A stretch of DNA of 64,000 nt, taken from Paludibacteraceae bacterium. Its GTDB lineage: Bacteria; Bacteroidota; Bacteroidia; Bacteroidales; Paludibacteraceae. The translations under genes and the position numbers were made by a program. The stretch's first letter is position 1; every line of letters starts with the position of its first letter. The notes under the pieces were generated by a model. It was not told where the DNA came from. It searched no databases and worked only from the letters and a program-made list of their open reading frames with translations. The DNA is taken from NCBI GenBank assembly GCA_016283095.1, contig JAEEMG010000083.1:1-64000 (forward strand), written 5' to 3'. Positions 17,027 to 24,476 of the stretch are shown piece by piece.

Positions 17027-17121
17027 ATCAATTAATTTTTAAGTCATGAAACAGAAAATGACGCCCGATTTTAATTCAATTCCTTTGTGCAAAGAGACGC
17101 TTGGAAAACCCACAAATATTT

Positions 17122-17140
17122 TGTGTCATGTCATGACACA
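17122..17140. promoter_or_regulatory. Perfect 19-bp palindrome between metY and the GNAT gene
   Basis: TGTGTCATG-T-CATGACACA, 9 bp either side of a central base. No T run follows on either strand, so an operator is likelier than a terminator. It shares TGTCAT/ATGACA halves with the inverted repeat at 2474-2489. Confidence 0.45.
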
Positions 17141-17207
17141 TTCCATAGTGCCCACAACCGATTCCTTAAAAAAGATAGACGCATTTTCTGTTATAATTTA
17201 CAATTTA

Positions 17208-18497
17208 TTAGATCTGATCCAAAGCCTGCTTCAAGTCATCAAGAATATCGTCGATGTGCTCTGTTCCGATACTCAATCTGACTGTAGACGGTGTGATGTG
17301 CTGCTGAGCCAACTCTTCTGGTGACAACTGTGAGTGAGTTGTTGTGTATGGATGGATCACAAGGCTCTTAACGTCTGCAACGTTTGCAAGAAGAGAGAAG
17401 ATTTTCAATGAGTCGATAAACTTCCATGCCTCGTTTTGTCCGCCCTTGATCTCGAATGTGAAGATAGACGCTCCTCCGTTAGGGAAATACTTCTTGTAAA
17501 GAGCATTGTCTCTGTGGCTTGAAAGAGCTGGATGGTTGACTTTAGAAACCTTTGGATGGTTGTTAAGGAAGTCTACAACCTTCAATGTGTTCTCAACGTG
17601 ACGCTCTACTCTCAATGATAGAGTCTCAAGACCTTGAAGAAGGATGAACGCGTTGAATGGAGAAAGTGTAGCTCCTGTGTCACGAAGGATCACCGCACGG
17701 ATACGTGTCACGAATGCTGCTGCTCCAGCAACGTCTGCGAATACAGCTCCGTGGTATGATGGATCTGGTTTTGCTAGAGTAGGGAACTTGTCTGCGTTTG
17801 CCTTCCAGTTGAATGTTCCACCGTCTACAATAACTCCTCCAAGAGATGTTCCGTGTCCACCGATAAACTTAGTCGCTGAGTGAACAACGATATCTGCACC
17901 GTGCTCGATTGGACGGATTAGGAATGGAGTTCCGAATGTGTTGTCGACGATCAATGGAATGTTATGCTTGTGTGCGATAGCCGCTACCTTGTCGATGTCA
18001 AGCACATCACTGTTAGGATTACCAAGTGTCTCAGCGTATAGGGCTTTTGTGTTTGGCTTGATTGCCTTCTCAATTGCATCGAAATCTGAGAAGTCTACGA
18101 TTGTATTGCTGATTCCCTGAGTTGAAAGTGTATGTGTGATAAGGTTGTAAGATCCACCGTAAAGGTTGTCTGCTGCAACTAGATGATCACCGTTCTGAAG
18201 AATATTCTGTAATGCGTATGTGATCGACGCTGCTCCTGATGCTACTGCAAGTCCTGCAACTCCACCTTCAAGTGCTGCTACTCTTTCTTCGAAAACACTC
18301 TGAGTAGTGTTTGTCAAACGACCGTATATATTACCTGCGTCACGAAGACCGAAACGATCGGCAGCGTGCTGTGCATTGTTGAATACGTAAGAAGCAGTCT
18401 GGTAAATAGGTACTGCGCGTGAACCTGTTGCTGGATCTGGATTCTCCTGTCCTACATGAAGTTGTAGTGTCTCGAAATGAAGTTTTTTCTGTGCCAT
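17208..18497 (-). CDS. metY: O-acetylhomoserine aminocarboxypropyltransferase (sulfhydrylase)
   Basis: 429 residues, typical of the MetY branch of the Cys/Met-metabolism PLP family, which is longer than MetB/MetC. Landmarks: SRAVPIYQTASYVF, YGRLTNTTQ, VDNTFGTPFLIRPIEHGADI and VVHSATKFIGGHG (Schiff-base Lys). It makes homocysteine from O-acetylhomoserine and sulfide, feeding MetE encoded 5 kb upstream. A TACCTTTG promoter box is present. No SAM riboswitch can fit in the 58-bp leader. Mean confidence is high for the family and good for the specific reaction. Confidence 0.92.
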   Translation of the reverse strand: MAQKKLHFETLQLHVGQENPDPATGSRAVPIYQTASYVFNNAQHAADRFGLRDAGNIYGRLTNTTQSVFEERVAALEGGVAGLAVASGAASITYALQNILQNGDHLVAADNLYGGSYNLITHTLSTQGISNTIVDFSDFDAIEKAIKPNTKALYAETLGNPNSDVLDIDKVAAIAHKHNIPLIVDNTFGTPFLIRPIEHGADIVVHSATKFIGGHGTSLGGVIVDGGTFNWKANADKFPTLAKPDPSYHGAVFADVAGAAAFVTRIRAVILRDTGATLSPFNAFILLQGLETLSLRVERHVENTLKVVDFLNNHPKVSKVNHPALSSHRDNALYKKYFPNGGASIFTFEIKGGQNEAWKFIDSLKIFSLLANVADVKSLVIHPYTTTHSQLSPEELAQQHITPSTVRLSIGTEHIDDILDDLKQALDQI

Positions 18498-18554
18498 AAT
18501 CTTTATCTTTTTTAGTTAAACCATTTTGTTATTTCTTCTTGTCTTTTGACATTG

Positions 18555-18562
18555 CAAAGGTA
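18555..18562 (-). promoter_or_regulatory. -7 promoter box for metY
   Basis: The minus strand reads TACCTTTG followed by CAATG, 58 bp before the ATG. Confidence 0.6.
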
Positions 18563-18682
18563 TGGCGACTTGATAGATTGACTATGAAGATTTGAAAAAT
18601 TAGAATATGATTTTAGAAATAAGTTAAATCTATGGAAGTATATTCTATAAAATGAACTTTTTTGTACGGTTTGAAGAATGGG

Positions 18683-18711
18683 GTTGAGACGCCATAATGT
18701 GACGTCTCAAC
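18683..18711. repeat. GAGACG-family palindrome
   Basis: GTTGAGACG and CGTCTCAAC pair around an 11-nt loop. It lies between the end of the ATPase gene and the metY promoter, with no T run on either side. Confidence 0.6.
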
Positions 18712-18771
18712 AGATATTATGACAGTCCGATCTTATTTTTGCAGAAAGAACTTGATTTCTTATCTAGCGCG

Positions 18772-20076
18772 TCAATTCTTGTTCTTTCTTCTGATATATT
18801 GGTTGATGGCGTACAAAGGAATGTTTGTCATCCAATCTTGTTCTTGGAATCCTTTCATGGAAAATCTAAGACCTTTAAATTCTGGATGTTCTTTAATAAA
18901 TTGATGTAGTGATTTTGCTCTGACATTTTCTTCGGCTTTCACTTCAATTGGGACTATTCCCCCATCCATTTGTATTATAAAATCCAATTCTCCATCAGAT
19001 TGTTCTTTACTCCAATAGTATGGTGTGTAACCTTCAGACACTAATTGTTGCATCACAAAGATTTCGGTAAAAGCACCTTTGTATTCTACAAATGCGTTAT
19101 TGCTTAATAATACGTCTTCAGGAGCCGTTTCGTTCATACATCCGAATAATCCGCAATCCAAAAGAAATAACTTGAATGCTGAAAGATCTTCATAGAATTT
19201 CAAGGGCTGACGGAATTCTCTGATTCTGTTGACTTTGTATACAATTCCACAATCTATCAACCATTGTATGGCTAATTCATACTCTGCTGCCCTAGCACCT
19301 TTCTTTATGACGTTAAAGATAAACTTTTTGTTTTCTTTAGCCAATTGTGATGGAATTGAGTCAAATGTTTGCCTTATCTTGATAGCTACGTTGTTGCCGC
19401 TATGTTTGGAAAAATCGTTTCTGTATGTGGCAAGAATATTTTTCTGTTTTTGTCGAACTTTACTCAAATCTTTATTGTTTATATATGATTGCACTACTTC
19501 TGGCATTCCTCCTAAAAAATAATAGAGTCGTAGAATCTCGACTAATTTATCATGAAAAGTAGCAATACTGTCCCATCTCTGGCTTTTTAATAAATCACCA
19601 AGAGTTGGATTGATTTCATTGATGAATTCGGAAAAATTCATCGGATACATATATAGTAAATCTACTTTCCCAACAGGGAAAGACGTCCCGTCTTGTAGTG
19701 CATTTCCTAAAAAAGAACCTGCCACCATTATGTGGTATTCACGAGCCTTTTCACAAAAATATTTTAAGGCATGTATTCCTCTTGGTACTTCTTGTATTTC
19801 GTCTAAAATAATAAGCGTTTTTTCAGGTTCGGGCTTGATTCCACTTATGACTTGTATTTCAAAAAGGATGCGTTCCATATCATAATCCTTTTCAAATACA
19901 TTATGCATTAAAGGTTCGTCGTCACAGTTGATATAAATAGTATGTTTGTATTCCTGTGCTCCAAATTCTTTCATCATCCATGTTTTGCCAACCTGTCGAG
20001 CTCCTTGAATTATCAAAGGCTTTCTATCTTCATTGTTTTTCCAATGTAATAAATCGTTATATGTCTCTCGTTTCAT
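18772..20076 (-). CDS. AAA_14/DUF4143 ATPase with PD-(D/E)XK-like C-terminus
   Basis: 434 residues. The N-terminal ATPase has Walker A GARQVGKTWMMKEF and Walker B TLIILDEIQEV. A middle segment (DFSKHSGNNVAIKIRQTFDS, PSQLAKENKKFIF) matches the winged-helix linker region of this family. The C-terminal DUF4143 domain ends in GELDFIIQMDGGIVPIEVKA, the D-x(n)-E-x-K arrangement of PD-(D/E)XK nuclease folds. Molecular role is unproven in the family. The nearest relative here is the gene at 49555-50841, colinear over its whole length. The promoter is built into a four-copy 33-bp array, suggesting autoregulation. Monocistronic. Confidence 0.85.
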   Translation of the reverse strand: MKRETYNDLLHWKNNEDRKPLIIQGARQVGKTWMMKEFGAQEYKHTIYINCDDEPLMHNVFEKDYDMERILFEIQVISGIKPEPEKTLIILDEIQEVPRGIHALKYFCEKAREYHIMVAGSFLGNALQDGTSFPVGKVDLLYMYPMNFSEFINEINPTLGDLLKSQRWDSIATFHDKLVEILRLYYFLGGMPEVVQSYINNKDLSKVRQKQKNILATYRNDFSKHSGNNVAIKIRQTFDSIPSQLAKENKKFIFNVIKKGARAAEYELAIQWLIDCGIVYKVNRIREFRQPLKFYEDLSAFKLFLLDCGLFGCMNETAPEDVLLSNNAFVEYKGAFTEIFVMQQLVSEGYTPYYWSKEQSDGELDFIIQMDGGIVPIEVKAEENVRAKSLHQFIKEHPEFKGLRFSMKGFQEQDWMTNIPLYAINQYIRRKNKN

Positions 20077-20094
20077 AAATTATTGAATTTTAGG

Positions 20095-20102
20095 CAAAAT
20101 TA
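20095..20102 (-). promoter_or_regulatory. -7 promoter box fused to repeat copy 1
   Basis: The minus strand reads TAATTTTG followed by CCTAA. Its first two bases are the last two bases of the first array repeat, so occupancy of the repeat would occlude the promoter. Confidence 0.6.
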
Positions 20103-20217
20103 CACTTTTTTGGAGATAAAAACGCAATAACACTACACTTTTTTGGAGATAAATTCATGCAGATATTACACTTTTTTGGAGATAGAAATGCAGTTACTCG
20201 ACACTTTTTTGGAGATT
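20101..20217. repeat. Four-copy 33-bp-period direct repeat array upstream of the ATPase
   Basis: ACACTTTTTTGGAGAT occurs with unit starts at 20101, 20134, 20167 and 20200, exactly 33 bp apart. About 17 bp are conserved per unit and 16 bp vary, apart from a partly kept ATGCA. In the coding orientation each repeat reads TATCTCCAAAAAAGTGTA. The array fills the gap between the nhaC stop and the ATPase promoter. Confidence 0.9.
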
Positions 20218-20222
20218 GGCCT

Positions 20223-21566
20223 TTAATCTTTCCCCTTCACAACGCTTACACCAAGCGTGATGACTGCTAATATATATGGGTAGACGAGATGGCTTATGAT
20301 CTCTGTCGGCGCGATAGCCGCAAGCCCGGAGGCGATGAGGAGTTGCGCTCCATACGGAATAATCGATTGTGCGATGCAGCTCCATGTGTCGAGCAGACTT
20401 GCCACTCGACGAGGTGGAATGTTGAATCGCTCGGCAATCTCTTTCGCCAGACTGCTTACAGTAAGGATTGCGATCGTGTTGTTGGCAGTACAGAAATCGG
20501 CTGCTGTCACGAGTGCTCCGATGCTCAATTCCGCACCACGACGTTTGGTGACTTTGCTCTTTATGGCATTCATCAGAATGTCTATACCTCCGTTGATGCG
20601 GATCAGTTCCATCAGTCCGCCTGCAAGCAATGTCACAATGATCAGTTCACTCATTCCTTTCACACCACCGTCGATAGATTGCAGGATAGAGGTGAATGCT
20701 GCACCGTCTAGGCAAAGGGCAAGGATAGTGCAAAGGATGATTCCTATTGTCAGCACGATAATGACATTGATTCCGCAAATGGCGGTCACCAGCACCACTA
20801 TATATGGCAGCACACGTATGAAATCCGGAGCTTCAACTGTGTGGTTGGCATTCGAACCGAATCCTATCACCACGTATACCATCATCGCAATCAATGCGGC
20901 GGGAAGGACAATCCTTATATTGGCCTTGAATTTCTCATGCATGGCAATCCCTTGTGTGCGAGTGGCGACGATGGTGGTGTCGCTGATGAAGGAAAGATTG
21001 TCGCCGAAGAATGCCCCGCCGACGATGCAGGCCGTGTAGAGTGCCACACTGTTTCCTGTCTGTGCGGCAAGTCCAGCTGCCAGAGGCACCAATGCTGCGA
21101 TCGAACCTACTGATGTTCCGATACTCATCGACACCAGACATGTTGCGAGGAACAGACCAGGAAGCAAAAGTGCAGTGGGGAGAAAATGAAGACACATGTT
21201 GACAGTAGCGTCGACTGCCCCGATACTTTTGGCAAGAGAGGCGAAACCACCGGCAAGAATGAATATAAGCACCATATACATTATATTCTCGTTGCCAGCA
21301 CCACGTCCGAACGCCATCACACGATTGTTGAAGGTGTCGTCGCGGAAAATAAAGAGGGCGTAAAGACAGGTCACCACAAAAGCCACGATGATGGGAATCG
21401 CATAGAAATCGTGCAACGCTATGCTGCCGCCGACATAACATATAAAAAAGAGGAGTAGGGGAGAAAGAGCCAAAGCAGCCCCCCTGCCCCCTAAAGGGGG
21501 AGTTGTAGCCCCCCTGCCCCCTAAAGGGGGAGTTTGAGATCTATTATTATTTGTTGTTTCTTCCAT
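20223..21566 (-). CDS. nhaC: NhaC-family Na+/H+ antiporter
   Basis: 447 residues, with about eleven or twelve hydrophobic segments. The family blocks are SMSIGTSVGSIAALVPLAAG, GGAFFGDNLSFISDTTIVAT (transport-site region) and DFCTANNTIAILTVSSLAKE. It is an inner-membrane exchanger of Na+ (or a related ion or organic acid) for protons. The N-terminus is odd: after MEETTNNNRSQ come two copies of TPPLGGRGA before the first membrane helix. These are encoded by a tandem CCCCCTAAAGGGGG repeat. No other Met precedes the first helix, so the repeat appears to be translated. Third gene of a same-strand run after the methyltransferase and DUF559 genes. Confidence 0.85.
   Translation of the reverse strand: MEETTNNNRSQTPPLGGRGATTPPLGGRGAALALSPLLLFFICYVGGSIALHDFYAIPIIVAFVVTCLYALFIFRDDTFNNRVMAFGRGAGNENIMYMVLIFILAGGFASLAKSIGAVDATVNMCLHFLPTALLLPGLFLATCLVSMSIGTSVGSIAALVPLAAGLAAQTGNSVALYTACIVGGAFFGDNLSFISDTTIVATRTQGIAMHEKFKANIRIVLPAALIAMMVYVVIGFGSNANHTVEAPDFIRVLPYIVVLVTAICGINVIIVLTIGIILCTILALCLDGAAFTSILQSIDGGVKGMSELIIVTLLAGGLMELIRINGGIDILMNAIKSKVTKRRGAELSIGALVTAADFCTANNTIAILTVSSLAKEIAERFNIPPRRVASLLDTWSCIAQSIIPYGAQLLIASGLAAIAPTEIISHLVYPYILAVITLGVSVVKGKD
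21478..21534. repeat. Tandem CCCCCTAAAGGGGG palindrome inside the nhaC 5' end
   Basis: Two copies of a 30-bp unit, each with GCCCCC, TGCCCCCTAAAGGGGGAGTT. They encode the duplicated TPPLGGRGA of the antiporter N-terminus. A third, related copy lies at 22005-22029. Confidence 0.8.
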
Positions 21567-21601
21567 TTTGTAGGATATTATTTGTGCAAATTTATAAAAA
21601 A

Positions 21602-21967
21602 TTATTTGAGGAGATTTGTCTTTATTGATTGGAGGACAAAATCTGTGTTTGCAACAACATCCTCATTTCTAAATCTTATGACTTTATATCCATGTCCTTC
21701 AAGGAAAGCGGTACGGACTGAATCATCATATTGTTGGTCTGGTGAATCATGATACCCACCGTCGACCTCAACAATAAGAGATTTACTTAAGCAAATGAAA
21801 TCGACAATATATTTGCCGATAATATGCTGACGACGGAATTTGTATCCGTCCATTTTTTTATCACGAAGCATCTCCCATAAATAAGATTCTGCTTCTGTTG
21901 GATTATTGCGATTATGTCTTGCTCGCAATTTCAATTCTTCGTAATATACAGGATCTGCACTATTCAT
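21602..21967 (-). CDS. DUF559 (Vsr-like endonuclease fold) protein
   Basis: 121 residues: LKLRARHNRNNPTEAESYLW, FRRQHIIGKYIVDFICLSKS, LIVEVDGGYHDSPDQQYDDS and HGYKVIRFRNEDVV. This is the DUF559 layout, an endonuclease-like fold related to Vsr with conserved Asp (VDF) and Glu-x-Asp-Gly (EVDGGYH) residues. Such proteins are common and of unknown role. It lies 43 bp after the methyltransferase stop and 35 bp before nhaC, so it is probably co-transcribed. No restriction partner is present. Confidence 0.85.
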   Translation of the reverse strand: MNSADPVYYEELKLRARHNRNNPTEAESYLWEMLRDKKMDGYKFRRQHIIGKYIVDFICLSKSLIVEVDGGYHDSPDQQYDDSVRTAFLEGHGYKVIRFRNEDVVANTDFVLQSIKTNLLK

Positions 21968-22004
21968 ATCGCAAATTTATAAAATATATTTTAGGTTACA
22001 ATTT

Positions 22005-22029
22005 CCCCCTTTAGGGGGTTAGGGGGCTT
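22005..22029. repeat. CCCCCTTTAGGGGG-family repeat at the methyltransferase 3' end
   Basis: The + strand reads TCCCCCTTTAGGGGG followed by TTAGGGGGC. It supplies the last codons (SPLTP) and the stop of the methyltransferase gene. Confidence 0.75.
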
Positions 22030-22631
22030 TGGCTTATTATCGCAAACGCACATGGCATCCTTCCGTCGACGATGCGGTATTCCTTCACGTCGACGTGATG
22101 ATTGACGAAAAACTCCTTATATGAATCCAAACTGAATTGGCGTTTGAAATCCACACCAAAAAAGGAAAGCAGTTTTGCGGCAAACATAGAATTTTTATTC
22201 TCCTTATTGATGTAAGTAGGAATAATCAGTTTGCCACCAGGTTTGCATACCCGTTTCATTTCAGCGAGAGCCTTTTCTGGTTCATCCAGCAGGTGAATCA
22301 CGTTAGCGGCCACAACCACGTCGAATTTGTTGTCCTCGAACGGGATATCCAGAATGCTGGCTTTTTGAACCGTGACATTGGGATGACCGGCGATTTTTTT
22401 ATGAGTCTGTTTCAGCATCCCGTCTGAATAATCAGTAGCGACAATTACTTTACAAATTTGAGCCATAGGCAGAGTCAGCAGGCCTGTGCCGCAGGCGCAT
22501 TCAAGCACCACGTCATCTTTGCCGACGTGATTTTTAATTTCTTCCGCAATGCCCTTGAAGCATTTGCCGTTGTAGACTGTTTCAAAAAAGTCGTAAAGAG
22601 GAGAAAGAACATCCCAAATCATATTACACAC
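22011..22631 (-). CDS. Class I SAM-dependent methyltransferase
   Basis: 206 residues. Rossmann motifs: VVLECACGTGLLTLPMAQIC (motif I, SAM glycine loop), VIVATDYSDGM, FDVVVAANVIHLLDEPEKAL and KPGGKLIIPTYI. It resembles the UbiE/Methyltransf_11 group acting on small molecules; the acceptor is unknown. The C-terminal SPLTP and stop codon are contributed by an inserted palindromic repeat, so the original end may have been different. Divergent from ilvE and first in the run leading to nhaC. Confidence 0.82.
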   Translation of the reverse strand: MCNMIWDVLSPLYDFFETVYNGKCFKGIAEEIKNHVGKDDVVLECACGTGLLTLPMAQICKVIVATDYSDGMLKQTHKKIAGHPNVTVQKASILDIPFEDNKFDVVVAANVIHLLDEPEKALAEMKRVCKPGGKLIIPTYINKENKNSMFAAKLLSFFGVDFKRQFSLDSYKEFFVNHHVDVKEYRIVDGRMPCAFAIISQSPLTP

Positions 22632-22730
22632 ATTTGATTATGGCGTAAAAGTATAGGAAGAGATATGCAACTAAGTTGCGATTTGCAAAAAAAATTGCTC
22701 TTTTTGAAAATAACATACTGAAAAAGTCGT

Positions 22731-22738
22731 TACTTTTG
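22731..22738 (+). promoter_or_regulatory. -7 promoter box for ilvE
   Basis: TACTTTTG followed by TGCTA, 32 bp before the ATG at 22771. Predicted start near 22745, which excludes the in-frame codon at 22738. Confidence 0.6.
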
Positions 22739-22770
22739 TGCTAAGTAAAGAAATCATAAAATTAGTTATT

Positions 22771-23793
22771 ATGGCTGATACACTTGATTGGTCAAATTTG
22801 GGATTTGGCTATAGAAAGACGGATTACAACGTTCGTTGCTATTGGAGAGATGGCAAATGGGGCGAAATCGAAGTTAGTTCAGAGGAGACATTGAACATCC
22901 ACATGGCTGCTACATGTCTTCACTATGGACAGGAAGCATTTGAAGGTTTGAAGGCTTACAGATGCAAAGATGGAAAGATCCGAGTCTTTCGCCCACAGGC
23001 AAACGCAGAGCGTCTTCAGCATACTTGTAGAGGAATCTTGATGCCTGAACTTCCTACAGAAACATTCCTTGAGATGGTTAAGAAGGTTGTCAAGCTTAAC
23101 GAGCGTTTCATTCCACCATATGAGAGCGGTGCATCTTTGTATATTCGTCCGTTGTTCATCGGTATCGGCGCACAGGTAGGTGTACGTCCTGCAACAGAGT
23201 ACCTATGTATGATGTTCGTTACACCAGTAGGCCCATACTTCAAGGGTGGATTTGCAACTACTCCATACGTTGTTACTCGTAAGTACGACCGTTCTGCTCC
23301 TCTTGGAACAGGTATATATAAAGTAGGTGGTAACTATGCTGCTAGCCTTTTGGCTAACAAGAATGCTCACGATCTTGGTTACTCATGTGAGTTCTATCTT
23401 GACGCTAAGGAAAAGAAGTATATTGATGAGGCTGGTGCCGCAAACTTCTTCGGTATCAAGAACAATACTTACATCACTCCAAAATCAACATCAATCCTTC
23501 CATCAATCACTAACAACAGTTTGATGCAGATCGCACGTGATCTTGGTTTGAACGTTGAGCAGAGACCAGTTCCTATCGAGGAGCTTGAGACAATGGAGGA
23601 GGCTGGTGCATGTGGTACGGCTGCCGTTATCAGCCCTATCTCACGTATCGATGATCCAGATGCTGGTAAGAGCTACGTCATCGCTAAGAATGGAACTCCT
23701 GGTCCTATCAGCGAGAAATTGTACAAGACAATTCGTGGAATCCAGTATGGTGAGATTGAGGACAAGCACGGTTGGGTGATGATCCTTGATTAA
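22771..23793 (+). CDS. ilvE: Branched-chain amino acid aminotransferase
   Basis: 340 residues of fold-type IV PLP enzyme. Landmarks: CLHYGQEAFEGLKAYR, RLQHTCRGILMPELP, SLYIRPLFIGIGAQVGVRP, the PLP-Lys region KVGGNYAASLLANKNA and GTAAVISPIS with phosphate-loop residues. It interconverts leucine, isoleucine and valine with their 2-oxo acids using glutamate. The long-form type (about 340-360 residues) is the usual Bacteroidota version. Strongly conserved codon use suggests high expression. Start chosen at MADTLDWSNLGFGY; upstream in-frame codons overlap the promoter. Confidence 0.94.
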   Translation: MADTLDWSNLGFGYRKTDYNVRCYWRDGKWGEIEVSSEETLNIHMAATCLHYGQEAFEGLKAYRCKDGKIRVFRPQANAERLQHTCRGILMPELPTETFLEMVKKVVKLNERFIPPYESGASLYIRPLFIGIGAQVGVRPATEYLCMMFVTPVGPYFKGGFATTPYVVTRKYDRSAPLGTGIYKVGGNYAASLLANKNAHDLGYSCEFYLDAKEKKYIDEAGAANFFGIKNNTYITPKSTSILPSITNNSLMQIARDLGLNVEQRPVPIEELETMEEAGACGTAAVISPISRIDDPDAGKSYVIAKNGTPGPISEKLYKTIRGIQYGEIEDKHGWVMILD

Positions 23794-23808
23794 TTACGAT
23801 ACCCGCAT

Positions 23809-23830
23809 AGAGACGCATGGACGTGCGTCT
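23809..23830. repeat. GAGACG-family palindrome after ilvE
   Basis: AGACGCA-TGGACG-TGCGTCT, within TAGAGACGCATGGACGTGCG. It is the same element as in the 4.9-5.1 kb repeats with an intact right arm. Confidence 0.7.
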
Positions 23831-23869
23831 AATATTAAGGTTATACGTAAATTCAAAAGATATATTATG

Positions 23870-23908
23870 TAGGGGCAGGTTTTAGCGACTTGCCCCTATA
23901 TTTTTTTT
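23870..23908 (+). terminator. Intrinsic terminator of ilvE
   Basis: TAGGGGCA pairs with TGCCCCTA, followed by TATTTTTTTT. Confidence 0.85.
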
Positions 23909-23967
23909 GAAGAATAATGTTTGTGTAAAAAATAATGTTGTATCTTTATGAAAAATCTCAAAAATAA

Positions 23968-24005
23968 TTTGGATTTGTTTAAAATCATTGTAAATTTGTA
24001 ATCAT
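23968..24005 (+). promoter_or_regulatory. perR promoter with an overlapping Fur/PerR-box-like palindrome
   Basis: TTTG at 23968-23971, 19-bp spacer, TAAATTTG at 23991-23998. A 22-bp imperfect palindrome (23984-24005, ATCATTGTAAATTTGTAATC then AT) is centred on the -7 box, with symmetric AT-ATT-AAATTT-AAT-AT positions. This would suit autorepression by the Fur-family product. Confidence 0.55.
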
Positions 24006-24021
24006 ATCAAATCGTATTCGC

Positions 24022-24459
24022 GTGAGAGCTGAAGATTACATATCGAAATTTGGAATTAAACCGTCAGTTCAGAGAGTGGCGGTGATGAAATATCTGTTGA
24101 CGCATAAGACGCATCCAACAGTGGAAGAAATCTACGATGCCCTTCATGATGAGATAACCACGCTCTCCAAAACCACAATCTACAACACTTTGAAACTATT
24201 TGTGGAGAAGGGTGCGGCAGCTCAGCTTAACATTGAGGACAAGTGTGTGCATTTCGACGGAGATATTTCTACTCATGCTCATTTCATGTGTCAGCGTTGC
24301 GGAACTATTTACGATATATACCCTTCAAAAATGCCGATTATTGAGGATTTCGCTTCATTACAATTCGGTGCGCATAACGTGCAGAACGTACAGCTTAATC
24401 TTACTGGCATTTGTGAAAAGTGTATGAAAAACAAAAATAAAGAATCAAAACAGAAATAA
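24022..24459 (+). CDS. perR: Fur-family regulator, PerR-like
   Basis: 145 residues from a GTG start. The winged helix is KFGIKPSVQRVAVMKYLLTH to TTIYNTLKLFVEKGA. Metal-site features follow: HFDGDISTHAHFMCQRCGTI with the first Cys pair and His residues, and the C-terminal ICEKC pair for structural zinc. PerR-type proteins derepress peroxide defence when iron-catalysed oxidation damages their His ligands; distinction from Fur or Zur rests on context. It precedes fprA by 17 bp and a rubrerythrin follows, exactly the targets expected for PerR. Confidence 0.85.
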   Translation: MRAEDYISKFGIKPSVQRVAVMKYLLTHKTHPTVEEIYDALHDEITTLSKTTIYNTLKLFVEKGAAAQLNIEDKCVHFDGDISTHAHFMCQRCGTIYDIYPSKMPIIEDFASLQFGAHNVQNVQLNLTGICEKCMKNKNKESKQK

Positions 24460-24476
24460 ATCTAATTATATAGACT

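Noticed and set aside
17046-17324. 92-codon + strand ORF between GNAT and metY
   Set aside because: Overlaps the metY end antisense, no promoter, contains the 19-bp palindrome; not protein-like.
18498-18554. SAM riboswitch before metY
   Set aside because: The leader is too short and lacks the expected stems.
20101-20217. Repeat array resembling a short CRISPR (17-bp repeat, 16-bp spacer)
   Set aside because: Repeat is too short and imperfect, spacers share sequence, there are only four units, no cas genes are near, and the array overlaps a promoter.
20289-21458. Several + strand ORFs (up to 247 codons) opposite nhaC
   Set aside because: Shadows of the antiporter reading frame; unlikely composition and no start context.
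21408-21566. Frameshift at the nhaC start
   Set aside because: The frame is continuous; the odd N-terminus is explained by translated palindromic repeats.
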